Positions 18,060 through 29,029 are shown, counted from the first letter of the stretch. The stretch: 64,000 nucleotides of DNA from Kribbella pittospori (GCF_004331465.1 NZ_SJKB01000003.1:62001-126000); one strand, 5' to 3'. Numbers and translations: made by a program. Notes: a model not told the origin generated them from the letters alone.

Positions 18060-19802
18060 GTGGCAACGACGACGACATCCCGCCCCGGGCGGCTACTGAT
18101 CGTCCTGGGGGTCATTGTGGTCCTGCTGTTCGGGATCATGGGGCTCACCAAGACGTGGAAGCCCAAGCTCGGTTTGGACCTGCGCGGTGGCACCACCATC
18201 ACGCTGACGGCCAATTCCCTCGCCGGTGGTGGTTCGGTGACCGCCGACCAGCTGAACGAGGCGAAGAACATCATCTCCCAGCGGGTCAACGGTGCGGGTG
18301 TCGCGGAAGCCGACATCACCACCTCCGGCGCGAACCACATCAACGTGGCCGTGCCGGGTGCCACGCAGGACGCCCTGGTGAAGCAGGTCGGCCAGACCGC
18401 CCTGCTCTACTTCCGGGTCGTGTACGACTCGCAGGCCGCCGCGCCGGCGCCGGTACCGACGCCGACCCCCACGGGTACGCCGAAGCCGAGTGCGAAGCCG
18501 ACCACGACGCCCAAGCCGAGCACCACGGTCAAGCCCGGTACGCCGACGACCACGCCGAAGGGGCGGGCCTGGAGCAGCGTTCTCGGCAACGCCACGCCGA
18601 CGCCGACCCCGAAGCCGAGCACCCCGGCCGCGACGCCGAGCACACCGGCCACGCCGGCTGCCAACGGTGATCCGCTGAAGTACACCCCGGACGCGGCCAC
18701 CCAGGCGGCGTTCGCGGCGTTCAAGTGCGACGACAAGGACATCGCGCAGCAGAACGACGACCCGAACAAGCCGTTGTTCTCCTGCGACCGCCAGAAGACG
18801 ACCAAGTTCCTGCTCGGTCCCGCGATCATGAAGGGCACCGACCTGTCCGACGCCACCGCGGGTATCCCGCAGGGCGGCTTCCAGTGGCAGGTCAACCTGA
18901 AGTTCACCGGCGAGGGCGGCGACAAGTTCCTCGACGCGACGACGGCCATCTCCCAGCGTGGCGAAGGCCAGAACCTGTTCGCGATCGTGCTGGACGGCGA
19001 GACCATCTCGACCCCGAGCGTCGCGCAGCCGATCCCCGGCGGTCAGGCGCAGATCACCGGTACCTTCACCGAGACCGAGGCCCGCGACCTGGCGAACGTG
19101 CTGAAGTACGGCGCGCTGCCGGTCTCGTTCGACATCTCCTCGGTCGAGACGGTGTCGCCGCAGCTCGGTGGTGACCAGCTGTCGGCCGGCATCTGGGCCG
19201 GTCTGATCGGTCTGGGCCTGGTCGTGATCTTCTCGTTCCTGTACTACCGCGGTCTGGGCATCGTGGTGGTCGCGTCGCTCGCGACCGCCGGCGTACTGAC
19301 CGGCGCCTGCGTGATCCTGCTCGGCAAGGCGATCGGGTTCACCCTGAGCCTGGCCGGGATCGCGGGTCTGATCGTCGCTGTCGGTATTACCGCGGACTCG
19401 TTCATCATCTACTTCGAACGCCTCCGCGACGAAGTGCGTGAGGGCCGCAGCCTGCGCTCGTCGGTCGAAACCGGCTGGGCCCGGGCCAAGCACACCATCA
19501 TCGCGGCCGACTCGATCTCGCTGCTCGCCGCGGTGGTCCTGTACGTCCTCGCCATCGGCAGCGTGAAGGGCTTCGCGTTCACGCTCGGCCTGACCACGCT
19601 GATCGACCTGCTGATCGTCTTCATGTTCACCAAGCCGCTGGTCACGCTGCTGGCCCGGACCGACTTCTTCGGGCACGGGCACAAGCTGTCCGGCCTGGAT
19701 CCGGAGCATCTCGGAGTCGAACGGCTGCCAGGTCAGATGAAACCGACGGTGCGGCCGCGCAAGACGCCGTCGACGCGCAAGCCGGTCGGAGGGGAGGTCT
19801 GA
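18060..19802 (+). CDS. secD: Protein translocase subunit SecD with Pro/Thr-rich insertion
   Basis: The 580-residue protein (GTG start) has the first membrane helix at residues 14-34, the large extracytoplasmic domain starting KLGLDLRGGTTITL, and a C-terminal block of five helices with the RND-type GITADSFIIYFERLRDE motif. SecD with SecF uses the proton gradient to pull exported proteins through SecYEG. An unusual stretch of about 80 residues (near 125-204), rich in Pro, Thr and Lys with TPTPTP/KPSTTP repeats, interrupts the first periplasmic domain. The stop overlaps the secF start by one base (TGATG). Confidence 0.96.
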   Translation: MATTTTSRPGRLLIVLGVIVVLLFGIMGLTKTWKPKLGLDLRGGTTITLTANSLAGGGSVTADQLNEAKNIISQRVNGAGVAEADITTSGANHINVAVPGATQDALVKQVGQTALLYFRVVYDSQAAAPAPVPTPTPTGTPKPSAKPTTTPKPSTTVKPGTPTTTPKGRAWSSVLGNATPTPTPKPSTPAATPSTPATPAANGDPLKYTPDAATQAAFAAFKCDDKDIAQQNDDPNKPLFSCDRQKTTKFLLGPAIMKGTDLSDATAGIPQGGFQWQVNLKFTGEGGDKFLDATTAISQRGEGQNLFAIVLDGETISTPSVAQPIPGGQAQITGTFTETEARDLANVLKYGALPVSFDISSVETVSPQLGGDQLSAGIWAGLIGLGLVVIFSFLYYRGLGIVVVASLATAGVLTGACVILLGKAIGFTLSLAGIAGLIVAVGITADSFIIYFERLRDEVREGRSLRSSVETGWARAKHTIIAADSISLLAAVVLYVLAIGSVKGFAFTLGLTTLIDLLIVFMFTKPLVTLLARTDFFGHGHKLSGLDPEHLGVERLPGQMKPTVRPRKTPSTRKPVGGEV

Positions 19803-20986
19803 TGTCGAAGCTCGGACAACTCGGTGCCAAGCTGCACCGCGGTGACGTCTCCTACGACTTCATCGGTCATCGCAAGCTCTGGTTCAGCGTCTCCGCGATC
19901 CTGGTGATCGTGTCGCTGGCCGGCCTGTTCGCCCGCGGCCTCGCGCTCGGGATCGAGTTCAAGGGCGGTGTCGAGTACCAGGCGAAGGTCAAGGTCACCA
20001 GCGACACCGTGCAGAACTTCACCGACGCGGTGAAGGCGACCAACGCCAAGGACCTCGGCGACCCGGTCGTCACGACCATCGGCGACGGCTCAGTGCGGGT
20101 GCAGACCAAGCCGCTCGGCCAGGACGACATCGCGAAGGTGCGGGCCGCGGTCGCCAAGGAGGCCGGCGTACCGATCGAGCAGGTGACCTCGCAGCAGATC
20201 GGCGCCTCCTGGGGGCAGCAGATCGCGAACAAGGCGATCCTGGCGCTGATCGTGTTCCTGGTCCTGGTGTTCGCGGTGATCTGGCTGTACTTCCGAGAAC
20301 CCAAGGCCTCGATGGCCGCCATCATCGCGCTGATCCACGACGTGACGATCACGGTCGGTATCTACGCGATCATCGGCTTCGACGTCACGCCGGCCACGGT
20401 GATCGGCGTCCTGACCATTCTCGGTTACTCGCTGTACGACACGGTCGTGGTGTTCGACAAGGTGCGGGAGAACACCCGGGGCATCACCGGGTCCAACCGG
20501 TACACGTACTCCGACGCCACCAACCTGGCCGTCAACCAGACCGTCGTCCGGTCGATCAACACGACGATCACCGCGCTGCTGCCGGTCGGCGCGATCCTCG
20601 TCGTCGGTACGGTCGTGCTCGGGACGGGGCCGCTGAAGGACCTGTCGCTGGCGCTGTTCGTCGGTATTGCGGTCGGTGCGTACTCGTCGATCTTCATCGC
20701 TCCGGCGCTGCTGGCGGTCTTCAAGGAGCGTGAGCCGGGCATGCAGGCGCTGCACCGCCGGGTGATGGCCAAGCGGGCTCAGACCGCGGCCGCCGGTACG
20801 CCGGCTCCGGCCGTGGCGACTGCCGGTGCTGGTGCGGTTGCCGCGCGGACCGCCGTACAGGACAAGCCGCGTAAGCAGGACCGCCCGGCCGGTACGGCGC
20901 CGACGCCGGCTTCACGCCCGATGAAGGCCACCGCGGCCGGACGCCCGCAGCCGTCGCGCAAACCGCGCTCGAAGCGCGGCAAGTGA
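19802..20986 (+). CDS. secF: Protein translocase subunit SecF
   Basis: The 394-residue protein has the short first helix, the LGIEFKGGVEYQAKV motif of the small periplasmic domain, and the block of five helices with GYSLYDTVVVFDKVREN, the SecF signature. It forms the partner half of the SecDF motor. The last 65 residues (from about 330) form an Ala/Pro/Lys/Arg-rich cytoplasmic tail with TPAPA-like runs and the basic end SRKPRSKRGK. It begins one base inside the secD stop and its own stop overlaps the GTG of apt, so the four genes form one unit. Confidence 0.96.
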   Translation: MSKLGQLGAKLHRGDVSYDFIGHRKLWFSVSAILVIVSLAGLFARGLALGIEFKGGVEYQAKVKVTSDTVQNFTDAVKATNAKDLGDPVVTTIGDGSVRVQTKPLGQDDIAKVRAAVAKEAGVPIEQVTSQQIGASWGQQIANKAILALIVFLVLVFAVIWLYFREPKASMAAIIALIHDVTITVGIYAIIGFDVTPATVIGVLTILGYSLYDTVVVFDKVRENTRGITGSNRYTYSDATNLAVNQTVVRSINTTITALLPVGAILVVGTVVLGTGPLKDLSLALFVGIAVGAYSSIFIAPALLAVFKEREPGMQALHRRVMAKRAQTAAAGTPAPAVATAGAGAVAARTAVQDKPRKQDRPAGTAPTPASRPMKATAAGRPQPSRKPRSKRGK

Positions 20987-21528
20987 CGATGCGGACGCTG
21001 GAGCAGGTCCTCGCCGACGGCATTCGCGACATCCCGGACTACCCGCAGCAGGGGGTGATGTTCAAGGACATCACCCCGCTGCTGGCCGACCACAGCGGGT
21101 TCGCCCAGGTGGTCGACGCGCTGGCCGCGTTCGGGCGTGACGACGACGGGAACCCGGTGGTCGACAAGGTGGTCGGGATCGAGGCGCGCGGGTTCATCCT
21201 GGCCGCCCCGGTCGCGCTCGCTCTCGGCGCCGGGTTCGTGCCGGTGCGGAAGAAGGGGAAGTTGCCGGCCGCGACGTACGAGGAGTCGTACGCGCTGGAG
21301 TACGGCGAGGCGACCATCGAGGTGCACCAGGACGCGTTCACACCGGGTGACCGGGTGCTGGTGATCGACGACGTACTCGCCACCGGCGGGACGGTCGAGG
21401 CCTGTCTGCGCCTGATCCGCCGCTGCAAGGCCGAGGTGGTCGATACGGCAGTGCTCCTCGAGCTCTCGTTCCTCCCGGGCCGCAAGCGGCTGGCGGGGGA
21501 GCAGTTGCGCGCCCTCATGACGGTCTGA
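20983..21528 (+). CDS. apt: Adenine phosphoribosyltransferase
   Basis: The 181-residue protein has the PRPP-binding motif VLVIDDVLATGGTVEA (about residues 126-141), the adenine-site region QGVMFKDITPLLAD near the start and EARGFILAAPVALALGAGFV in the middle, all typical of Apt. It converts adenine and PRPP to AMP. The frame opens at GTG 20983, overlapping the secF stop, with an ATG at 20989 as alternative. apt between secF and rel is a common actinobacterial order. It is cytoplasmic and constitutive in most bacteria. Confidence 0.95.
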   Translation: MTMRTLEQVLADGIRDIPDYPQQGVMFKDITPLLADHSGFAQVVDALAAFGRDDDGNPVVDKVVGIEARGFILAAPVALALGAGFVPVRKKGKLPAATYEESYALEYGEATIEVHQDAFTPGDRVLVIDDVLATGGTVEACLRLIRRCKAEVVDTAVLLELSFLPGRKRLAGEQLRALMTV

Positions 21529-21651
21529 CAGTTCCGATTCCGGGCAAACTCTCCGCGACCGGGAGTTGACCCGGCGTGTTGTCCACAGGGTATTTCTGCC
21601 TCGTTGGCCGACGCCCCCTAGACTGGTGCTCTGTCGGCGGAGGGACACAAC

Positions 21652-24036
<2,385 letters not shown>

Positions 24037-24041
24037 GGGCG

Positions 24042-24518
24042 GTGGGCAACGCCTTCGGCAGTTCGGTGGCCGGGCCGCGTGTGCGGCTGTCCAATGGTGG
24101 TTCGGACGTGTTCTTGGACGTGCTCGCGCTGGCGGCGTGCGAGCTGGCGGTGACCGAGTTCCAGCGTGGATTCGCTTTGCTGCTGTGCAATTCGCGGATC
24201 GGGCTGGGTAACGAGAGCTTCGATCTGGACGAGTTGCCGTGGCCGTCGGTCGGCTGGGAGGCCGAGCGTGGGTTCCTGCTGCGGGTGATCGGGTTGGCGA
24301 AGGCGCGCTTCCGGTGGGAGTTGCTGTCGTACGAACCGCCGTACGCGGAGAAGTATCTGGCGGATTACGAGGACGTGGTGCGGGACTACCGGCCGCCGGC
24401 TGAGGCGGTGGAGTTGCCTCGGATGTGGGATCCGGAGCCGGCTGCTGCGGCGTTCACTCGGTGCCGTGAGCATGGGTTGTTCCTGGGCGACTACACGGAC
24501 TGCCGAGTCTGTTCGTGA
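24042..24518 (+). CDS. Hypothetical protein downstream of rel
   Basis: From GTG 24042 the frame gives 158 residues with no signal peptide or membrane helix. The middle reads ELAVTEFQRGFALLLCNSRI and DLDELPWPSVGWEAERGFLL, and the end has a pair of cysteines within CREHGLFLGDYTDCRVC, a possible metal site. I do not recognise a family. It sits five bases after rel and overlaps the next gene by four bases, so it is probably read from the rel transcript and coupled to the lipoprotein gene. Codon use matches its neighbours. Confidence 0.6.
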   Translation: MGNAFGSSVAGPRVRLSNGGSDVFLDVLALAACELAVTEFQRGFALLLCNSRIGLGNESFDLDELPWPSVGWEAERGFLLRVIGLAKARFRWELLSYEPPYAEKYLADYEDVVRDYRPPAEAVELPRMWDPEPAAAAFTRCREHGLFLGDYTDCRVCS

Positions 24519-25447
24519 AACGCCGCAGTCTGTTGATCGTCGGGGCCGGGTTCCTGGCCGGCTGCAGCAACCCTTCAGCCACCTCGGCGCCCGCCGCCAC
24601 GGCACCGCCTACCTCGGCGCCGACCACCTCGGCGCCGACCGCCTCGGGGCCGACCACCTCAGCGCCGTCGGCCACAGCCTCGCCGTCTCCACGTCCGACG
24701 GTTTCGGCGACTCCGCGACCCACGGTTGCGTTGCCGTCTGTCCGCCCGTGGGTTCCTGGAGCGGGGGAGATCCATCCTGAGGTCAAGCGGGCTGCGGTGG
24801 CGGCGGTGGTGAAGTTGCTGGGGCGGCCGAAGACTGCGGTTGACGTGATCGACGCCCAGTACGGCGGGATCCTGAGCGACTCGGCCAGTGTGCTGGTGCC
24901 TTGCCGGGTCTACTCAATTTCTGGCGGACGCGTCGTGACCAGCGGTACGACGTACGACGTACGGCTGAGCAGGTCGGGCGGGAGCTGGAGGGTGACCGCA
25001 ACGCATCCGGCGCGACCCGGAGCGGCGACGTCCCGGCTGTCCTCGGCGGCTCGGCAGGTCCTGGCCAGCGAGCGGATCGCACTCCCGCCTGCGTCCGCGG
25101 CGGACATCCGCTCGGGACAGGTCCACGACAGTGTGCTGCGGACGATGCTCGAGCTCGCCAAGACCTACCGGATCGGCATCAGCGTGATCCGCTCCGGCCA
25201 TCCGATCAACGTCTTCGGGACCAACCGCCCCAGCGACCATCCGCGCGGACGGGCCTTCGACACCTGGCAGATCAACGGCCGCGCGGTCGTTGCCCCAGGC
25301 ACGTCACGCTCACTCATCACGTCGTACATGCGTGCCGCTGAATCCCTCGGCTCCTACAACGTCGGCGGTCCGTACCAGCTCTCCGGCGCTGCCTTCTTCT
25401 CCGACCAAACCCACCACGACCACGTCCACGCCGGCTTCCGCAGCTAG
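24515..25447 (+). CDS. M15-like (D-Ala-D-Ala carboxypeptidase-type) lipoprotein
   Basis: The 310-residue protein starts at GTG 24515. Residues 1-17 form a lipoprotein signal (LIVGAGFLAGC, Cys17), followed by a Ser/Ala/Pro/Thr linker of about 50 residues built from TSAPT repeats. The C-terminal part has a zinc-site pattern like M15 peptidases: RPSDHPRGRAFD (HxxxxxxD) and DHVHAGF near the end. It may trim peptidoglycan peptides outside the cell, but the middle region is not conserved enough for me to name a subfamily. The first four bases overlap the preceding hypothetical gene. Confidence 0.7.
   Translation: MKRRSLLIVGAGFLAGCSNPSATSAPAATAPPTSAPTTSAPTASGPTTSAPSATASPSPRPTVSATPRPTVALPSVRPWVPGAGEIHPEVKRAAVAAVVKLLGRPKTAVDVIDAQYGGILSDSASVLVPCRVYSISGGRVVTSGTTYDVRLSRSGGSWRVTATHPARPGAATSRLSSAARQVLASERIALPPASAADIRSGQVHDSVLRTMLELAKTYRIGISVIRSGHPINVFGTNRPSDHPRGRAFDTWQINGRAVVAPGTSRSLITSYMRAAESLGSYNVGGPYQLSGAAFFSDQTHHDHVHAGFRS
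24600..24668 (+). repeat. In-frame 15-base repeats coding for the lipoprotein linker
   Basis: The unit ACCTCGGCGCCGACC recurs about four to five times with small changes, coding for TSAPT in the linker that tethers the M15-like domain to the membrane. Such tracts change length easily by slippage. Confidence 0.7.
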
Positions 25448-26343
25448 TCCCACTCCCACGCGATGCCGACTGTGCCGGGGTCGGCGGACGGCTCCACGAC
25501 GTGGGCGCGTCCGTCGGCGGTGAGCATCAGGTCGCGGCGCAGGAGATCCGGACCGCTGGTGTGTCTGCGACGGAACTCGTTCACGCGGACCGGCAGAGCG
25601 GCCCGGTCGAACTGCACCTCGAGCACACAATGCGCACCGCCCCACTCGCTGAATCGCTGGTAGTCCACCGACGGCAGCCCGTTCCGGTCCTCGATCTCGT
25701 AGTGCACCACGGCCGTGTCGCCAACGGCGAGAACGCGGTCGAGCAGGAGCTCAGCCAGCATCGCGCCGGCCTCGGGAGCGCGCGCGACCCGGCCGGTCCG
25801 GCAGCCGCTCATCGCGTGCAGCGTGAGTTGGTCGACGTCGCACCCGGGTTCGCCTTGGTGCGCGATGATCAACAGGTCCACCGGCTCCACGGCGACAACG
25901 CTCTGAGTCACTCGTCGCCGGTGGGCGCTCCGGTCCGGGCCGAGGTGGATCTCGTCGAGCGCGGTGAGGGTGCGGAGCCGGCCGTGGGCGTCACGACGGA
26001 GTCGATCGAGCAGCGGGGTGAGGGACACGGCGTAGTCGACGACGGCGTACGGCGGTGTCGTGGCGGCCGGTTCGCTACGCGCCGGCGGGATGCGGACGGT
26101 GAGCCAGCCGGGTGGCAGCTGCAGGAGCTCCTCGAGCGCGCTGATCACGGCCAGCGAGTCCTCGCGCGGGACCCGGCGGCCGCTCTGCCAGGTGCTGAGC
26201 GTCGCGACGCCGACGTGGAGCCCGCGGTCGGCCAGATGCGTGCGGATGCGGTTCAGGGCCAGGCCACGGCGCGCGATCGCCTGCCGCAGCGCCTCGGCGA
26301 ACGACGTCTCCGGAGTCACAGGCCGCACCGACGATTCGATCAT
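25444..26343 (-). CDS. XRE-type helix-turn-helix regulator with C-terminal sensor-like domain
   Basis: From the ATG at 26343, which has GAGGAG 8 bases upstream, the protein is 299 residues. The N-terminal 70 residues form a Cro/CI-like helix-turn-helix (FAEALRQAIARRGLALNRIR, then VATLSTWQSGRRVP). The remaining 210 residues resemble no family I can name; they are beta-rich with LDEIHLGPDR and HYEIEDRNGLPSVDYQRFSE. The frame also opens at 26385, but that start has no good ribosome site. It is convergent with the M15-like gene (4-base overlap) and divergent from the protease gene, which it may control. Confidence 0.72.
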   Translation of the reverse strand: MIESSVRPVTPETSFAEALRQAIARRGLALNRIRTHLADRGLHVGVATLSTWQSGRRVPREDSLAVISALEELLQLPPGWLTVRIPPARSEPAATTPPYAVVDYAVSLTPLLDRLRRDAHGRLRTLTALDEIHLGPDRSAHRRRVTQSVVAVEPVDLLIIAHQGEPGCDVDQLTLHAMSGCRTGRVARAPEAGAMLAELLLDRVLAVGDTAVVHYEIEDRNGLPSVDYQRFSEWGGAHCVLEVQFDRAALPVRVNEFRRRHTSGPDLLRRDLMLTADGRAHVVEPSADPGTVGIAWEWD

Positions 26344-26527
26344 GGTGATGCTCCTCGGGTCCCGCCGGTCAGTGTAAACATTCACAGCACTGTCCGGCAG
26401 TAGTTCGTCACACGCTGTTCACGGCGGCTTCGCGTTCACACGGGCCATTCGGGCGGTACGCCGGTTCTTGCCGGGCGCGGGCGTGCTCCTGACGATGGAC
26501 CCCTCCCCACCCACCGAAGGAGGATCC

Positions 26528-27109
26528 ATGCGCAGGCTCCGCCCCCGCCGTACCTGGTCATTGCTTCTGGCAATGATCATCGGCCTGGCCACGCTGGTAC
26601 CGCTCGCTCCGCCGGCCTCGGCCGCGCCCGGCAGCTACTACCTCGACGTCACCGGGCAGGCGCAGCAGAAGTCGAACTGGTGCTGGGCCGCTACCGGCAA
26701 CAGCATCGCCGCGTTCTACGGGAAGTCGTACTCGCAGAACCAGTTCTGCAACCTGGCCTTCGGCAACAGCACGAACGTGACCTGTCCGAACAACCAGGCC
26801 ACGCTGGCCAACGACCAGCGGGCGTTCCGGTCGATCGGGATCAGCGCCGGCAGCTACGTCTCGTCAACGCTCAGCTTCAGCACGCTCGTCAGCGAGATCG
26901 CGGCCGGGCGCCCGGTGATGACGCGCATCGGCTGGTCGTCGGGCGGCGGGCACATGATGGACATCATCGGGTACGACTCCTCCGATTCGACCATCGAGTA
27001 CTACAACCCTTGGCCGGATGACCCGCGCTACAACTACTCGACGTACAACTGGTACCGGTCCAACTCGCAGTTCACCTGGACCCATTCCCTGTACCGGATC
27101 GGAGCCTGA
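26528..27109 (+). CDS. Secreted papain-like cysteine protease (AvrRpt2/C70 type)
   Basis: The 193-residue protein has a Sec signal peptide (basic start, hydrophobic core, cleavage near PASAAPG, residue 35). The mature part carries the C70/AvrRpt2-like active site: Gln and Cys in QKSNWCWAATG, His in GGHMMDIIGYD, and Asn in YYNPW. These families cleave peptides outside the cell, or in plants when delivered by pathogens; no target can be inferred here. A strong AGGAGGATCC precedes the ATG at 26528; the upstream in-frame ATG at 26468 would spoil the signal peptide. One base separates it from the next gene. Confidence 0.85.
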   Translation: MRRLRPRRTWSLLLAMIIGLATLVPLAPPASAAPGSYYLDVTGQAQQKSNWCWAATGNSIAAFYGKSYSQNQFCNLAFGNSTNVTCPNNQATLANDQRAFRSIGISAGSYVSSTLSFSTLVSEIAAGRPVMTRIGWSSGGGHMMDIIGYDSSDSTIEYYNPWPDDPRYNYSTYNWYRSNSQFTWTHSLYRIGA

Positions 27110-27110
27110 C

Positions 27111-27869
27111 ATGCCCCGCCCGAAGAACATCCTGCTCCGTCTCAGCGCCGTACTGGCCGTCGGTCTCGGCCTTGTACTGACCGTCGGTGGCGCTGCCAGC
27201 GCAGCCGGTCCCGAACCGGTGTCCGGCAACGAGTTGTCAAAGGCAACCACCGCGGCGCACTCGCCGACCGCTTTCAGCCTGCTCGGCAAGGTCCCGGCCG
27301 TATCCGCGAAGACTGCGGCCACGGTCTCGCACGACACGCACCCGGTGTACGCGCTCAACCCCGCCTTCGTTCGCGACGCGTCGGCGCCGGTGGCGACCTT
27401 CTGGTACGCCGCCACGCCCGCCAGCAAAGGCGGTCAAGCCCTGACCGTCTACACCGCTCCCGACCCGGTAACGGGTGCTTGGCAGGCAGTCAACGTGGCG
27501 AGCGGGAACACCGAAGCCCGCATGATCGCGGCAGCTCGTGGCGCCCTCGTCTTCACCGAGCCCCAGATCGGAGCCTGGTACGCCCTCACCGGCACCCAGA
27601 TCCGCCCCCTCAACCCCTCCGCCACCAAGTCCATCGGCCGCGCCCCGATCACCATCGCCGCCTACAACGACCTCATCTCCACCCGCTACAACGACAAACT
27701 CCCCGGCACCCCCTACTCCGACCAAGGCAAAGCCGGCGGGTACGACACCACCACCCCGGCACCCACCCACAACTACCAACTCCCCATCGCCACCACAGGA
27801 GCCGCCCTCCTCCTAACCGCCCTACTCCTCCAAACCCTCCACCACCGCAAGCCCACCCCCGCCAGCTAA
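27111..27869 (+). CDS. Secreted protein with C-terminal membrane anchor, protease-coupled
   Basis: The 252-residue protein has an N-terminal signal peptide (LRLSAVLAVGLGLVLTVGG, ending near ASAAG) and a C-terminal hydrophobic helix (LPIATTGAALLLTALLLQTL) followed by a short basic tail, so the middle 190 residues sit outside, anchored at the C-terminus. There are no cysteines in the mature part and no family that I know. It begins one base after the protease stop and is surely co-translated with it; it could be a substrate, inhibitor or anchor for the protease. The last 250 bases use CCC/ACC codons unusually heavily. Confidence 0.7.
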   Translation: MPRPKNILLRLSAVLAVGLGLVLTVGGAASAAGPEPVSGNELSKATTAAHSPTAFSLLGKVPAVSAKTAATVSHDTHPVYALNPAFVRDASAPVATFWYAATPASKGGQALTVYTAPDPVTGAWQAVNVASGNTEARMIAAARGALVFTEPQIGAWYALTGTQIRPLNPSATKSIGRAPITIAAYNDLISTRYNDKLPGTPYSDQGKAGGYDTTTPAPTHNYQLPIATTGAALLLTALLLQTLHHRKPTPAS

Positions 27870-27881
27870 CCCCCTCCAAAC

Positions 27882-27928
27882 CAGTCCTGTTCGCCGTACG
27901 TGTCCCCTCGGTACGGCGAACAGGACTG
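27882..27928. terminator. 18-bp perfect hairpin after the protease operon
   Basis: CAGTCCTGTTCGCCGTAC (27882-27899) pairs perfectly with 27911-27928 across an 11-base loop, 12 bases after the stop codon. The stem is unusually long; without a T tract it fits GC-rich intrinsic terminators. Confidence 0.78.
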
Positions 27929-27965
27929 TCCAGCGTTGGCTGCTGGAAGGCGAGCCGCTGGTCCG

Positions 27966-28125
27966 AGTGCCGCGCTGGTGACGACCGGCGGGGGAGGCGC
28001 GGGTGTTGGCAGAGAAGGCGCTGGCCGCGAGCAGTAGAGCTGAGTTGGGGCTGCAGAGATCGGTCCGCCGGATGGGATCAGGTGCTAGCGAAGGCATTCG
28101 ACTTCGTACGGCGAGCAGGGTGTCC
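27966..28125 (-). pseudogene. Decayed duplicate of the 3' end of the DUF559-type gene
   Basis: This gap resembles the last 150 bases of the next gene (28148 onward). Translated on the minus strand it gives IRRTDL...ALLLAASAFSANTRASP against VRRTDL...ALELAAGAFLCQHPRLP. The frame upstream of this is shifted and carries stops. It looks like a tandem duplicate of the gene's tail that has lost function. Confidence 0.65.
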
Positions 28126-28147
28126 AGCGTTCCGAGGGGTGTGGTGA

Positions 28148-29029
28148 TTACCAGCGGCGGGGGAGGCGGGGGTGTTGGCAGAGGAAGGCGCCTGCGGCGA
28201 GTTCTAGTGCGGGGTAGCGGCCCCAGAGGTCAGTTCGCCGGACGGGGATCACGTGCCAGCCGAGGGCGTCCAGTTCGGTACGGCGGGTTTCGTCGCGGAG
28301 CTGTTGTTTCTGGGTGGAATGCCATTGGTCGCTGTCGTACTCGAGCCCTAGCCGCTTCCCATCCACTGGGCGATCGGGGTAGCCGAGGTCCAGGCGGTAG
28401 GTGCGGTTCGGCCCGTCCACGGGGACCTGGAGGTCGGGGCGGCCGAAGCCGGCGTCGATGAGGCGTAGGCGTAGCCAGGACTCGCCGGGGGAGGCGGCTC
28501 TGCGGTCGGCGTACCGCAGGATGTCTTGGCTTTGGGGGTAGCCGCGACGGCCTTCATAGGCTGCTGACGCAGAACGGAGGGCCCAGCGATCGGCTTGGCC
28601 TGAGCGAAGGAAGGCGTCTACGGCGGAGAGGGCGAACGGGCGAGGTAGTTGCATGGCGAGCTCGACGGCGGTGGCGACCGGGCTGGTGACTTGTACGCCG
28701 CGCACTTCGACTACGTCGGTGGCCTCGTGGGTCCATTGGGCTTCGATCAAATCCTCCGGACCGATCGCGGTGGTGTCGAGGCCGTGGATCCAGGCGGCGA
28801 GCCGGCCGCAGGCTGCTGCACCGTTCGGTACTACGAGTTGGGCGGCGTTGGCGCGAAGGGTGAGCGAGTCGGGGACTCGGACGTCGACGTACACACCCTT
28901 CATGACCGGACGGATGTCGCCGCCGCCGAGCAGCCAGCGGAGCTTGCGGCCGACCTGATGAGCACGGAACGGCAGACCGCAGAAATACAAGGGGAACTCG
29001 GCAGGCAGCATCCCAGCAGGATGGCCCAA
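28148..29029 (-). CDS. DUF559/Vsr-like endonuclease-fold protein with AbiEi-like N-terminus
   Basis: The 293-residue protein has an N-terminal winged-helix-like segment (RAHQVGRKLRWLLGGGDIRP, VYVDVRVPDSLTLRANAAQL) like AbiEi/transcriptional-regulator-type proteins, and a C-terminal nuclease-fold domain: ESWLRLRLIDAGFGRPDLQV, RLDLGYP, LGLEYDSDQWH and RRTELDALGWHVIPV. These strands and acids (E, D, E) correspond to the PD-(D/E)xK core of DUF559 proteins. Such genes are common and multicopy in actinobacteria; their role is unknown. A decayed copy of its 3' end lies just downstream. An ATG 18 bases further in is an alternative start. Confidence 0.72.
   Translation of the reverse strand: MGHPAGMLPAEFPLYFCGLPFRAHQVGRKLRWLLGGGDIRPVMKGVYVDVRVPDSLTLRANAAQLVVPNGAAACGRLAAWIHGLDTTAIGPEDLIEAQWTHEATDVVEVRGVQVTSPVATAVELAMQLPRPFALSAVDAFLRSGQADRWALRSASAAYEGRRGYPQSQDILRYADRRAASPGESWLRLRLIDAGFGRPDLQVPVDGPNRTYRLDLGYPDRPVDGKRLGLEYDSDQWHSTQKQQLRDETRRTELDALGWHVIPVRRTDLWGRYPALELAAGAFLCQHPRLPRRW

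Noticed and set aside
21605..21625. TAGACT -10-like element before rel, and a similar one before yajC
   Set aside because: No -35 element at proper spacing could be matched, so neither is called a promoter.
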